Made by a program: the position numbers and the translations under genes. This document shows positions 8,533 to 16,439 of a DNA stretch of 23,772 nt, in pieces. The stretch lies in assembly GCA_038891515.1 (NCBI GenBank), contig JAWAEB010000018.1:1-23772 (forward strand), given 5' to 3'. Origin of the DNA: HRBIN01 sp038891515. Its GTDB lineage: Archaea > Thermoproteota > Nitrososphaeria_A > Caldarchaeales > Caldarchaeaceae. The notes under the pieces are model-generated. The model saw only the letters and a list, made by a program, of their open reading frames with translations. It was not told the DNA's origin and did not search any database. Each line of letters opens with the position of its first letter. The stretch's first letter is position 1.

Positions 8533-8618
8533 CCCTGTCCCGCAGGAACAACTGCAGGTGAGGGCGGCTTCCTAGAGCGCGGGGCTTTTTCAGGGCCGTC
8601 CCAAGTCTGCAGGCAAAC

Positions 8619-8627
8619 CATTATAAG
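8619..8627 (+). promoter_or_regulatory. TATA box for uS19
   Basis: CATTATAAG is centred about 30 bases before ATG 8653, the expected distance for a leaderless archaeal mRNA. It gives uS19 a promoter separate from uL3-uL2. A short T run at 8586-8590, after the uL2 stop, could terminate the upstream transcript. Confidence 0.55.
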
Positions 8628-8652
8628 ATGGTATCACAGACATCAGATAGAA

Positions 8653-9066
8653 ATGGTTAGGGAGTTAACATACAGGGGATACACACTTGAACAGCTCCAG
8701 ACACTCAGCATGGACAACCTCATACGTCTACTCCCCAGCAGGGCGAGACGCAGCCTCACCAAGCGTGGACTAACACCAGCCGAGTCCAAACTCCTCCAGA
8801 AAGTAAGGATACATAGGAGGCTTATGGAAAAGGGTCAGCAAGTAACCAAGCCACTAAAGACACATGCCAGAGACATGATAATCCTTCCAGAGATGGTTGG
8901 CCTCACCATCCACGTCCACAACGGCAAGGAGTTCCAGCCAGTAGAAATCACAGCCGAGATGATAGGCCACCGCCTAGGCGAATACGCCATCACCAACAAA
9001 AAAGTCGTCCACGGAAGAGCAGGCGTCGGAGCCACAAGAAGCAGCATGTATGTCCCCCTCAAGTGA
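8653..9066 (+). CDS. rps19: Small-subunit ribosomal protein uS19
   Basis: 30S head protein that contacts uS13 and 16S rRNA. The 137-aa product carries the hallmark HARDMIILPEMVGLTIHVHNG and the end HRLGEYAITNKKVVHGRAGVG. The start ATG follows a well-placed TATA box, suggesting a leaderless transcript. uL22 and uS3, which usually follow in archaea, are missing; instead the gene converges with an RHH-type gene and overlaps its end by eight bases. Confidence 0.97.
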   Translation: MVRELTYRGYTLEQLQTLSMDNLIRLLPSRARRSLTKRGLTPAESKLLQKVRIHRRLMEKGQQVTKPLKTHARDMIILPEMVGLTIHVHNGKEFQPVEITAEMIGHRLGEYAITNKKVVHGRAGVGATRSSMYVPLK

Positions 9067-9862
9067 TGTTTTCTTTTTGTTTTTCGTGTTTTGGTGGTGT
9101 TGTGTTAGTGGTTTTTTGCATGATGTGGCTTATTAGGTCTCTTGCGGTTTGGTGGGGGAGGGTTTTTTCCTCTTGTTCTGCTGTTGTGTAGGCGTGGTGT
9201 ATTTTTTGGAATGATGGGTCTGTGGCTGGTCTGGTTTCGAGGGGTATTCTGAGTTGCTTGATGAGTTCGAGTGTTTCTGAGAGCTCTATCTTTGATGATG
9301 TAGAGTTGCCTGTGAATTTTCCTATTATGAATAAGGCGTATGTGGTGTTTGCTACTAGGTAGGCTTCTTTTACTTGATGTGGGGGCTCGATCACCTTGTA
9401 GAATACTGTGTTTATTATTGTTCCGGCGCCATAAGCTGCTTGGAGGAGGAGTCTCCAGTGGGATGCGAGTCCGGGCCGCTCTGTACATATTGTGACGTAG
9501 TACAGGTCTTCAACCCTGATGAATACTCTCTCGTCAGAAGTTCTGTCAAGGTATAGCCTATTGGTGCGGAGGAAGAATCTGATGGCATGTGAAACTAGCT
9601 GTTTCTCATTAGATATGCCCAGCATCTTGGCCAGATTGGATCTTAGGAAGCCTTCTATGTCCCTGATTAGGTGCTGGTCAACACAGACGGCGTATTCTGG
9701 TTCCCGGTCTTCCCGGTCCAGCATGATTTTGTATTCTACTGCCCGGCGGACGTAATCGCTTATGTCGTCTGCACATCCCTCCTCCACAAGGTCTTTCATT
9801 TTGTTGTAGATCTCCTCGGTTACCCGTACCTCTACCTTCCTCGACAGCCGCTTCCCAATCAC
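9059..9862 (-). CDS. Ribbon-helix-helix regulator-like protein, 267 aa
   Basis: Residues ~8-48 (KVEVRVTEEIYNKMKDLVEE then DISDYVRRAVEYKI) match the RHH/CopG DNA-binding fold: one strand and two helices. The remaining 220 residues are unrecognised, with a possible second helical region (residues ~60-100) and a polar, Lys/Thr/Asn-rich tail. The start is a GTG 25-30 bases after a minus-strand TATA (ACATAAAT, 9898-9891). A perfect palindrome lies between TATA and start, suggesting self-repression. The 3' end overlaps uS19. The tail has an AT-rich codon use unlike the r-protein genes, suggesting acquired DNA. It diverges from the winged-helix-like gene at 10027. Confidence 0.7.
   Translation of the reverse strand: MIGKRLSRKVEVRVTEEIYNKMKDLVEEGCADDISDYVRRAVEYKIMLDREDREPEYAVCVDQHLIRDIEGFLRSNLAKMLGISNEKQLVSHAIRFFLRTNRLYLDRTSDERVFIRVEDLYYVTICTERPGLASHWRLLLQAAYGAGTIINTVFYKVIEPPHQVKEAYLVANTTYALFIIGKFTGNSTSSKIELSETLELIKQLRIPLETRPATDPSFQKIHHAYTTAEQEEKTLPHQTARDLISHIMQKTTNTTPPKHEKQKENIT
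9067..9093 (+). terminator. T-rich terminator after uS19
   Basis: Directly after the uS19 stop the plus strand is a series of T runs (TTTTCTTTTTGTTTTTC and more), the kind of oligo-T tract where archaeal RNA polymerase stops. The same bases encode the Lys/Asn/Thr-rich tail of the convergent gene. Confidence 0.55.
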
Positions 9863-9876
9863 TCTGGATTCATGGT

Positions 9877-9888
9877 ATGCATATGCAT
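9877..9888. promoter_or_regulatory. Candidate RHH operator, 12-bp perfect palindrome
   Basis: ATGCATATGCAT lies between the TATA box (9898-9891) and the GTG start of the RHH gene. RHH dimers bind short palindromes and commonly repress their own genes, so this is a plausible operator. Binding is inferred. Confidence 0.4.
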
Positions 9889-9980
9889 CAATTTATGTTG
9901 GGAGAGTAGGGTGAAAGTGGAGGTGTAGCCAGTGTTGTCTCTGTCGCACACTTTTCCACTTCTCGTATGACATCAATGAG

Positions 9981-10005
9981 CTACGCTTATATTGCTTGGG
10001 CGTAG
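9981..10005. promoter_or_regulatory. TATA box flanked by 6-bp inverted repeat
   Basis: CTACGC (9981-9986) and GCGTAG (10000-10005) bracket the TTATAT promoter element ahead of the winged-helix-like gene. Such an arrangement could be an operator, but six base pairs is short and may be chance. Confidence 0.3.
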
Positions 10006-10026
10006 GTAAAGCTCAGAACTGATGTG

Positions 10027-10686
10027 ATGGCTGGGGAGGCCAGATTGGAAACTGAAAACTGGGATTTCGCCCAAAGGCTGAGCAAGCGTAGGCTGGTGAA
10101 GGCTTTGATGAGAATGTATTTGGAGGGGCCGCTCAAGCCGCCGGAACTCGGGTTGACGGGGCGTGAGGTCGCTGAGCTTATCGAGCTTGAGCTCTGCACG
10201 AGATCTAGGTATCTAGATATAACGTTGAAGGGGGAGATGTTCCTCGAAAAATCGGCCAAGATGCCCATCTTAAAGCATTTGAGAAGAGAGCAGACCGTCA
10301 GCCATCTGGCAGACCTTCTGCGCGTGGGGGAGGTCTTTCCCCTAGATAGTGGATATCTGAACAAGCTCCGATTGGCTGGTTGCATGATGAGGAGTAGGGG
10401 GCATAGAGAGATTGACTTCACATGGTTGACTGAGCAAGACATTCAGATCTTGAAAGGTATCTCGCATGGAATGCGGTTTCCACGTCCTGCCGTAGAACGT
10501 CTCTTGGACACTGGTCTTGTAGATAGCCTGGCCAAGACAGAACATCTGAAGGTCACAAGGTTGGGCGAAGACTTTCTGAAATGTTTGAATCAGGTGGAAC
10601 GCCTGTATAGAAGTGTTAGGGCTGTTCATGTCTGTGGGAACGGTGAAAGACTCAGGACTTTCGAGACTAAGGAGGTGAGAAGTTAG
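10027..10686 (+). CDS. Unknown protein with winged-helix-like segments, 219 aa
   Basis: I do not recognise this family. It seems to hold two or three winged-helix-like units, judged by the recurring leucine-rich helix then 'xLTxxGexFL' wing pattern: residues ~20-75 (ending LDITLKGEMFLEKSAK), ~90-140, and ~145-190 (ending LKVTRLGEDFLKCL). No catalytic motif or membrane segment is visible. ATG 10027 follows an in-frame GTG at 10024; a TTATAT box at 9987-9992 precedes it. It diverges from the RHH gene over a 161-base spacer and is followed by a possibly structured RNA segment and another gene with a similar N-terminal unit. A DNA-binding role is inferred only. Confidence 0.6.
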   Translation: MAGEARLETENWDFAQRLSKRRLVKALMRMYLEGPLKPPELGLTGREVAELIELELCTRSRYLDITLKGEMFLEKSAKMPILKHLRREQTVSHLADLLRVGEVFPLDSGYLNKLRLAGCMMRSRGHREIDFTWLTEQDIQILKGISHGMRFPRPAVERLLDTGLVDSLAKTEHLKVTRLGEDFLKCLNQVERLYRSVRAVHVCGNGERLRTFETKEVRS

Positions 10687-10687
10687 A

Positions 10688-10808
10688 GGGGCAACCACTA
10701 TGCAGTGTACTAGGGTTAACGGAGCTCCTGTAGCGCCCGGGAAATGTGCCCTAAGCCTGCATCTGTGCAAGCCCCCAAGTCATCCTGCTACCCGGCAAGA
10801 GGATGACT
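10688..10808 (+). ncRNA. Possible structured RNA leader
   Basis: Nested complementary blocks suggest a folded RNA: GGGGC (10688-10692) with GCCCC (10771-10775), ATGCAG (10700-10705) with CTGCAT (10757-10762), and TAGGG (10711-10715) with CCCTA (10749-10753). A separate perfect 9-bp hairpin follows, AGTCATCCT (10778-10786) with AGGATGACT (10800-10808). It ends just before the ribosome site of the next gene, so it could be a cis-regulatory leader, a terminator/attenuator or an independent RNA. It matches no class I know. Confidence 0.35.
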
Positions 10809-10824
10809 GAGGGGTGATAGATGG

Positions 10825-11985
10825 ATGAACCTATGGACCGGTGGGCCGGTGATGCGCCAGACAGACGAGGCATTACATGAAGCACTTGAAACACTCCTAG
10901 CCACATACCTAACGGACGGACACCATAATGGAATCACCCTAGGAGTGAGAGGCATCGACCCTATCATCTTCAGGCATCTAGCGGACATGCACCTGATAAA
11001 AACCGCGTTCCCGGTCAGGGGAACAGGTGACACATGGTGTCTCGGAGCATATATGCCGAAGATACTCTCTGAATTAGCCCTGAACTCCTTGGAAGGGCAT
11101 GGAAAGCCTCATCTACGGATCAGAGAAGAAACGCTGCGGCAGCTGAACCTGAAAAGAATCATGAGATGGATAGTCGAGTACGAAGGCTGCATATACATCA
11201 ACTTCTGGGGTGAGAACATGATGATGCTTATAGTCGTCTGCCAATATGAAGACGTTACAACAAAGCTCCCAGCCGTGCCTTCAGGCCCGCGCAGACGTCT
11301 GTCGGTAAGAGCGACCGCGAAACTCTTGAATTCCCATGGCGTATCGCCTGCACGATTATGGCTCGATGACATAGTTGACAGATATATCTCAGGCGGAGCA
11401 AACCAATGTGGGTTTAAAATGGTGAAGAGCTATCAGATGGACATAAACGATTGTAGAGCCGCCGTCTCACACAACTACATACTCTACACAGTCTGCTACA
11501 GATCAGGTAGCTCGTGGATGACACTGGACTCACTAACACTTCCAAGAACTTGGAAGAACTTAGTGGTATCCATCGACCTCAAGGCGGCGCAGCTCTATCT
11601 CCAGCGCGAAATCAGCAAGAATGACTTAACGCTCCTGAAGTACGTTAGAGGCTGTTCCAAGACTATTCCGATGAAGGGCCCCTATAACGAACACGTGCTG
11701 GCGAACCTGAGGCTGATAGAAGACCTCCTCGAGAACGGTGTTCAACAGAAGAGAGCGGCTAGGAAACAACAACAGTTGAGGAATCTGGTAAGCTATTTGA
11801 CAGAGCGGCGGAGGAAGTCGGCGAAGACACTCAGAAGCACTCTGACAGCCGAAGAGAGGATGAGGCTAGGGGATTTGGCCAATCATATCGCACCTTTAAG
11901 GACGCTACTCGACCTTTTCTGTGAGCAGGGCACTCCTATAGGGCGCATATTTATACACACGGTGATGTATAGTGAGCCCAACTAA
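10825..11985 (+). CDS. Unknown protein, 386 aa, accessory island
   Basis: I do not recognise this family. The N-terminal ~80 residues (ALETLLATYLTDG then GIDPIIFRHLADMHLI) resemble the winged-helix-like unit of the gene at 10027. The middle (residues ~115-275) is a strand-rich segment with several cysteines and aromatics. The C-terminal ~100 residues are strongly charged and helical, possibly coiled coil (residues ~285-355). No known catalytic motif or membrane segment. A GGGGTGAT ribosome site (10811-10818) sits seven bases before ATG 10825; ATG 10852 is an alternative. It overlaps the next gene by 14 bases, indicating an operon. The context suggests a mobile or defence-like element, but that is inference. 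Confidence 0.6.
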   Translation: MNLWTGGPVMRQTDEALHEALETLLATYLTDGHHNGITLGVRGIDPIIFRHLADMHLIKTAFPVRGTGDTWCLGAYMPKILSELALNSLEGHGKPHLRIREETLRQLNLKRIMRWIVEYEGCIYINFWGENMMMLIVVCQYEDVTTKLPAVPSGPRRRLSVRATAKLLNSHGVSPARLWLDDIVDRYISGGANQCGFKMVKSYQMDINDCRAAVSHNYILYTVCYRSGSSWMTLDSLTLPRTWKNLVVSIDLKAAQLYLQREISKNDLTLLKYVRGCSKTIPMKGPYNEHVLANLRLIEDLLENGVQQKRAARKQQQLRNLVSYLTERRRKSAKTLRSTLTAEERMRLGDLANHIAPLRTLLDLFCEQGTPIGRIFIHTVMYSEPN

Positions 11986-12307
11986 GAAAGAACCTAAGAT
12001 CATTATAGCGTGGCCGCATTCCGAGGATAACGTGAGGTTCGGACGGGCTTTGAAGAGGATGGGAGTGATAGATGGTGTTAAAGTGTCGGACGACGGGGCG
12101 GAGGTTCTGCTCTATTCCTACCTTGACAGAATAATCATTACCAAGCAAGTTGAGAGAGAAAAGTTTGAAATGGCGTTGGGGTTTGTCCCGGACGAAGAGC
12201 TGCTTGAGGAAATCTGGGCCACAACCTATAGGGACGTAAGAAGGGGGAAGGTGGTGGAGTACACTGACACCCGATGCGTGATAGTAAGTCAGAGTAGGCG
12301 GCTATGA
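11972..12307 (+). CDS. Unknown protein, 111 aa, accessory island
   Basis: Unrecognised small soluble protein. It has a Lys-rich start, a Rossmann-like first strand (PKIIIAWPHSEDN), a second strand EVLLYSYLDRIIIT, an acidic helix (PDEELLEEIWATTYRDVRRG) and a final strand TRCVIVSQSRRL. The start is GTG, five bases after a GGTGAT ribosome site that resembles the one of the upstream gene. Its start lies inside the end of the 386-aa gene, so the two are probably translated together and may work together. Confidence 0.6.
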   Translation: MSPTKKEPKIIIAWPHSEDNVRFGRALKRMGVIDGVKVSDDGAEVLLYSYLDRIIITKQVEREKFEMALGFVPDEELLEEIWATTYRDVRRGKVVEYTDTRCVIVSQSRRL

Positions 12308-12921
12308 CAAGCTGGGAGCCCGTAACCTCGACGATGAACGATTCTGGCAGACTGCTCTAGGAGGAGTCCGGCTACTCAAGTCTCTCAGATCTCTATCACC
12401 TCCTTCCGCATCGCGTGAGGTTGTAGGGCAGAGAGCAATTCATCAGCAGATGCCCATATCCTTTTAAAGCATCGTCCCTCATCCTGCCCTCATCTTCGGG
12501 ACTTCAGAACATGCTCCACCGCCAGCGTTACCCCTACGTCGGCCAACATCCAAGAGCAGTAGCGGGTGGCTGGGAAGAGTTCGGCCACTCATGAGGTGGG
12601 ATGATACATGGGTTGAGATACCGTTCTCCTCCAGCCACACCGATTCTTGAGCCAACCTATGTCAACATCCAGGCATGATCGCACATATCACATCCCTACT
12701 TCCAGCGGCTATTGCAAAGAGCTTCACGTGGGGTAAGGGGTAGAGCATGTTGCTTCAAGCGGTGTGGACATTCGGATCGCCTCGGAACATGTTTCCGACA
12801 ATATACTTGGGAGAGGCGGGCTAGAGGCGGAGATTGAGTAGAATACGAACCTAACCTATTATAGTCTATTGTGTCTGGTCTACCCAAGTTACCTTATTGA
12901 GGTGGTTGTGATCAGCTATTT
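12308..12921. other. Gene-free stretch, possible relic of a minus-strand gene
   Basis: No intact gene or RNA gene could be recognised in these ~610 bases. On the minus strand between about 12770 and 12400 there are protein-like pieces in shifting frames, such as HVKLFAIAAGSRDVICAIM, ESVWLEENGISTHVSSHLM, ADVGVTLAVEHVLKSRR and ASADELLSALQPHAMRKEV, separated by stops. This is what a decayed gene looks like, but I cannot name the family. The last ~20 bases hold the nreA promoter. Confidence 0.35.
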
Positions 12922-12923
12922 AT
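12915..12923 (+). promoter_or_regulatory. TATA-like box for nreA
   Basis: CTATTTATG is followed about 55 bases later by ATG 12976. Transcription would start near 12943, leaving a ~30-base leader with the GAGAGGCGG ribosome site. This argues against the ATGs at 12922 and 12925, which overlap the box itself. Confidence 0.45.
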
Positions 12924-12975
12924 GATGGGCCATAGCTTGCTATGGGCTGGTCCTCCCGCCGACTCTGAGAGGCGG

Positions 12976-14178
12976 ATGGAGGGGCTCAAGTGTAACGTAT
13001 GCCGTGGTATCGCACGTTTCTGCAAACTCAGCACATGCCCCTTCTATAGGGAGCTTCTAGCAGGGGTGAGGATATCCAAAATCGCATCTGACAGCGTGGT
13101 CTCTGGCCCGACACCTCCTTCCATCCTAGTTGGTGAAAGGGGCTACCCCAGAGTTAATGTGGGCCCGGCTGTCTCCCTACTGGAGGGCCCGGAGGCCGGC
13201 CATATGGACAGTCCTGTGGGATGGCTGGAGATACCTCTGGCGAGGTTGTTAGCCCTCAGACTTTCCCTCTTCCATGGACGTCGGAGGAGACGAGTGAGTG
13301 AGGCGAGGAGGGCGGCCAAGTTTATGGAGGCTCTACAAGAGTCTGCCGCATCGGCCAAGCCCGTGGATATAGAGCTCTACCTAGGTGGCCCCACTGTCTT
13401 CAGACCGGGTTTCGGTGTTAGGTCTGCACCATACGGCCCATCCGCAGTGACGGAGAATGTGCGAATCGTGGGAAATGTCTCCGTTCCTAGGAAGGTAGAT
13501 GACATGATAGCTGAGGCCGGGGTTAGGGCAGAGGAATCTCTCACAACCCTCTACCGGAGCGGCTTCGATGAATACTATCTCACTAGGATCTTCTCAGCCG
13601 GGCTTCTGGGGCGGAGAGCGGAGAGGAGGCTCGTCCCCACTGAGTGGAGTATAACGGCAGTGGATGACATACTCTCCAGAAAGCTCTACAGAGAGGTTAA
13701 GGAGATGAGGCAGATATCCGGCTTCCGTCTGCACAGCTACCAAGCCCTAGAGAACGCAGCACACGTAGTCTTGACACCCACACCTTGGATGTATGAGCTC
13801 CTGGAGGGCTGGCTCAAGCACTCTTCGCTATATTCAGATTATGAGTTCCTGAAGCCACGCAGGACCTACGCCGAGAAAACCGGAGGCGCCTATTATGCTG
13901 TCAGACTGGCCGTTCTCAGACACCTCCATGGGCGTGGCGAACAGTGCGGGGCCATAGTCTTCTTCGAGGTGCTGCCCGGCTGGATTCCGCTTGGTGTGTG
14001 GCGGTTTCGTGAGATTGTGAAGAGGGCGCTGGAGTCCAGTTGTTTAAAGTTCCACAGTCTGAGAGAGGCTTTGGATGAGTTGAGGAAAAGGCTGCAAATA
14101 CCTCTGGAAAGATATCTAGCGGCCAGCAGGCTTGTCCCTCTAATAACCCAGCAGGGCAGGCTCGACATACTGCGTTAG
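12976..14178 (+). CDS. nreA: Archaeal DNA repair protein NreA
   Basis: NreA proteins are archaeal factors implicated in DNA-damage tolerance and reported to bind the sliding clamp PCNA. The N-terminus has the zinc-type cluster C6-x2-C9-x6-C16-x4-C21-P (numbering from ATG 12976). The body shows PPSILVGERGYPRVNVGP, SPVGWLEIPLARLLALR and LYLGGPTVFRPGFGVRSAPYG segments of the NreA N domain, and a C-terminal domain with WEI-type PTPWMYELLEGWLKHSS and IVFFEVLPGWIPLGVW. The last residues, QQGRLDILR, could be a PCNA-interacting motif. ATG 12976 is preferred over 12922 because a GAGAGGCGG site precedes it and the upstream ATGs coincide with the TATA box. The 400-aa length is typical. Confidence 0.88.
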   Translation: MEGLKCNVCRGIARFCKLSTCPFYRELLAGVRISKIASDSVVSGPTPPSILVGERGYPRVNVGPAVSLLEGPEAGHMDSPVGWLEIPLARLLALRLSLFHGRRRRRVSEARRAAKFMEALQESAASAKPVDIELYLGGPTVFRPGFGVRSAPYGPSAVTENVRIVGNVSVPRKVDDMIAEAGVRAEESLTTLYRSGFDEYYLTRIFSAGLLGRRAERRLVPTEWSITAVDDILSRKLYREVKEMRQISGFRLHSYQALENAAHVVLTPTPWMYELLEGWLKHSSLYSDYEFLKPRRTYAEKTGGAYYAVRLAVLRHLHGRGEQCGAIVFFEVLPGWIPLGVWRFREIVKRALESSCLKFHSLREALDELRKRLQIPLERYLAASRLVPLITQQGRLDILR

Positions 14179-14348
14179 TATAGAAGCATTCATGAAAGAC
14201 CTACATATGACCGGGCAGATCCGAACAATTAATGACGGTAGCTGGGAGGGTGGGGGCGGTCAATAATTGGCCGCCTGGACAAAGGGTGTTGGGTATGTAG
14301 GCAGGGTTTCCCCACCGTCATATCCCATAGCCTTGATGCAGAGGAAGA

Positions 14349-14356
14349 CATATATC
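14349..14356 (+). promoter_or_regulatory. TATA box for flavoprotein operon
   Basis: CATATATC is centred about 26 bases before ATG 14378, consistent with a leaderless transcript for the two-gene operon. Confidence 0.5.
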
Positions 14357-14377
14357 GGCCAGCCATAGCGCCATCAC

Positions 14378-15541
14378 ATGCCTAAGACAGTCGTGATCTG
14401 CGGCGGCGGGATAGCCGGAGCTTCAATGGCCGCTGCACTGGCCAACACAGACTACTCGGTTATCCTGCTCGAGAAGGAGGACGAGGAGTTTCTCGGCAGG
14501 TCTAGCGGTGGTGAGACACTGCGGGCCGAGACATGTAGATCGTTTGACCGCATCGGAGTTTTAAATGACATTCTGTACTTTAGCCACTCAGCCAGGAGCG
14601 GTGACAGGAGAGAGCTCCACCATGTCTCCACAGGCATGCTGGGACACTTCCGATATGATGCCTTCGCACCAGACTACCCAGTCGTCCACACACATCACAA
14701 CTACATCGTAAGGGGTGTACATAGATATATTGAGAGGGTGGGAGCGCCTAATATTGAATCCAGATTCAGTACCGAAGTTGTGGGCGTGGGAGACTATAGG
14801 AACCACCGCCGCAAGGTCCACCTCGTCAATAGGAAGAGAAAAGCCGAGGAGAGCCTTGAGGCTGATCTAGTTATCGGAGCTGATGGGGGCAACTCTACTG
14901 TGAGGAGGTCGCTGGGGATACATGCCAATGAGACAGACCTCGGCATATCATACCTCATGTTCTACATTGAGAGGCTGGAGGGCTTTGAATATGGGAGGTT
15001 TACAGTTGGCCCGCATGGGTTCATAGGAATATTTCCATCATCCGAGAACACCCTTAGGCTAGCGGTGGAGGTTAAGCTCTCGGAGCTAACCAGCTGGTAC
15101 AAGACCGACGACTCCAAGCTCAGGGAGAGGTGGACTTTAAGAGACCCCTCCCTGAGTGAGGCTAAACTGGTCAGGCGTGGCCTGCCCTTCCACATCATTA
15201 AGAGACTTAGCTCGACCTATGTCCGTGAGGGCGCCTGCATAATAGGGGACGCTGCGCATGTACCACCGCCTATACTGGGTATGGGGATATCCCTAGCCCT
15301 TAACGACGTACTGGCATTGAGGAGTGTGCTGCTGGAACACGAGGGCGGCAGCCCAAGACTTGAAGACCTGAAGAAGTTTGAGGAGATGGCCGCACCATAC
15401 AACACCCGGTGGGTGGAGACGAACCACAGACTATACAACTGGCTTAACGACATGTGTGCAGACCCGGGTAACTTCGGCAAGATACCGTTGGAAGAGCTGG
15501 TGGAGATGGGGTTCCAACCATCTAGAGCAGCCGGTGCCTAA
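14378..15541 (+). CDS. FAD-dependent monooxygenase-like oxidoreductase
   Basis: Group A flavoprotein of the PHBH/geranylgeranyl-reductase-like class. Three FAD motifs are clear: the dinucleotide fold GGGIAG (residues 9-14) with the acid LLEKE, the DLVIGADGGNSTVRR motif (163-177), and GDAAHVPPPILGMGISLALND (290-310). The 387-aa length suits a soluble hydroxylase or reductase. The real substrate is unknown; choices include an aromatic hydroxylase and a prenyl-chain reductase. The gene is preceded by a TATA box at leaderless spacing and followed four bases later by a beta-hydroxyacid dehydrogenase, so the two are an operon. Confidence 0.85.
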   Translation: MPKTVVICGGGIAGASMAAALANTDYSVILLEKEDEEFLGRSSGGETLRAETCRSFDRIGVLNDILYFSHSARSGDRRELHHVSTGMLGHFRYDAFAPDYPVVHTHHNYIVRGVHRYIERVGAPNIESRFSTEVVGVGDYRNHRRKVHLVNRKRKAEESLEADLVIGADGGNSTVRRSLGIHANETDLGISYLMFYIERLEGFEYGRFTVGPHGFIGIFPSSENTLRLAVEVKLSELTSWYKTDDSKLRERWTLRDPSLSEAKLVRRGLPFHIIKRLSSTYVREGACIIGDAAHVPPPILGMGISLALNDVLALRSVLLEHEGGSPRLEDLKKFEEMAAPYNTRWVETNHRLYNWLNDMCADPGNFGKIPLEELVEMGFQPSRAAGA

Positions 15542-15545
15542 CGGA

Positions 15546-16439
15546 ATGTCTGTCGGCGTCATAGGTGTGGGCTCGATGGGTGGAGCCATCGTCGAGAGGC
15601 TTCTAGGCCTGGGCTACCGTGTGGCTGTCTGGGACATAGACCGTCAGAAGATGGAAAAGTCTGCGGCAAAGGGGGCCTCGCCCGTGGGCTCGGCCACGGA
15701 GCTAATCTCCAACCATGATATGGTGATTGCCAGCCTTCCAAGTCCAAAGGCGGTTGAGGAGACGTTTCTCAACAGCCCCCTACTCCAGGCGGTCCGCCCA
15801 AGCTCCATCACCATAGACATGTCAACGGTCGGCCCAAAGACCTCAAGGAGGGTCTATACCAAGTTCAAGGAGAGAAATGCCCACTACCTAGACGCACCCG
15901 TAAGCGGGGGACCTCGTCGAGCCGCCGCAGGAGCTCTGACCATATCAGTCGGAGGCGATGTGGATGCCTTCATGAGAAGCCAGTCTCTCCTCCGGCTTTT
16001 GGGTGAGAAGGTTTTCTATGTTGGTGAGTCAGGTAGCGGTAGCATGATGAAGCTTATCAACCAACTACTGGTCTTCGCCCATTCCTATGCTGCCATGGAG
16101 GCTCTGGTGCTCTCCAAATCACTAGGTGTTAATCCTTCCAAGATGTATGAGGTGGTGACAGCGGGGTCAGGCAACTCATTCATGTTTGAGGAAATGGTTA
16201 AGCTGATTCTGGCTCGAAAGGTTTGGGGTGGACGTACGGAACTACTCATCAAAGACATAGTACTCACCCATCAGATGGCTGCCGAGGCGGGCATAGACCT
16301 GAGACTCTGCAGTTTTCTTAAAGAGACAGCGGAGAGGATGGCGGAGGAAGGGTTTGGAAGAGATGACGCCGTGAAGGATTTCATGGAGTATGTCACGCAC
16401 CTGGCCGAGACCACAAGATCTCGGACAAAATCTCCCTGA
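15546..16439 (+). CDS. Beta-hydroxyacid dehydrogenase (HIBADH/GLYR family)
   Basis: NAD(P)-dependent oxidoreductase acting on 3-hydroxy acids or reducing their semialdehydes. The 297-aa product has GVGSMG (7-12), the substrate-binding DAPVSGGPRRAAAG (116-129) and catalytic Lys169 in GSGSMMKLINQ. Asp30 at the end of the second strand (VWDIDR) suggests NAD rather than NADP. The frame is open upstream into the flavoprotein gene, but ATG 15546 (MSVGVIGVGSMGG) is the family start, four bases after the upstream stop. Its 3' end overlaps a decayed HEPN gene on the other strand. The exact substrate is unresolved. Confidence 0.9.
   Translation: MSVGVIGVGSMGGAIVERLLGLGYRVAVWDIDRQKMEKSAAKGASPVGSATELISNHDMVIASLPSPKAVEETFLNSPLLQAVRPSSITIDMSTVGPKTSRRVYTKFKERNAHYLDAPVSGGPRRAAAGALTISVGGDVDAFMRSQSLLRLLGEKVFYVGESGSGSMMKLINQLLVFAHSYAAMEALVLSKSLGVNPSKMYEVVTAGSGNSFMFEEMVKLILARKVWGGRTELLIKDIVLTHQMAAEAGIDLRLCSFLKETAERMAEEGFGRDDAVKDFMEYVTHLAETTRSRTKSP

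Noticed and set aside
10778..10808. tRNA-like or intrinsic terminator
   Set aside because: The hairpin has no T run after it and no cloverleaf; kept as a leader hairpin.
12308..12921. RNase P or SRP RNA
   Set aside because: None of the conserved blocks of these RNAs is visible.
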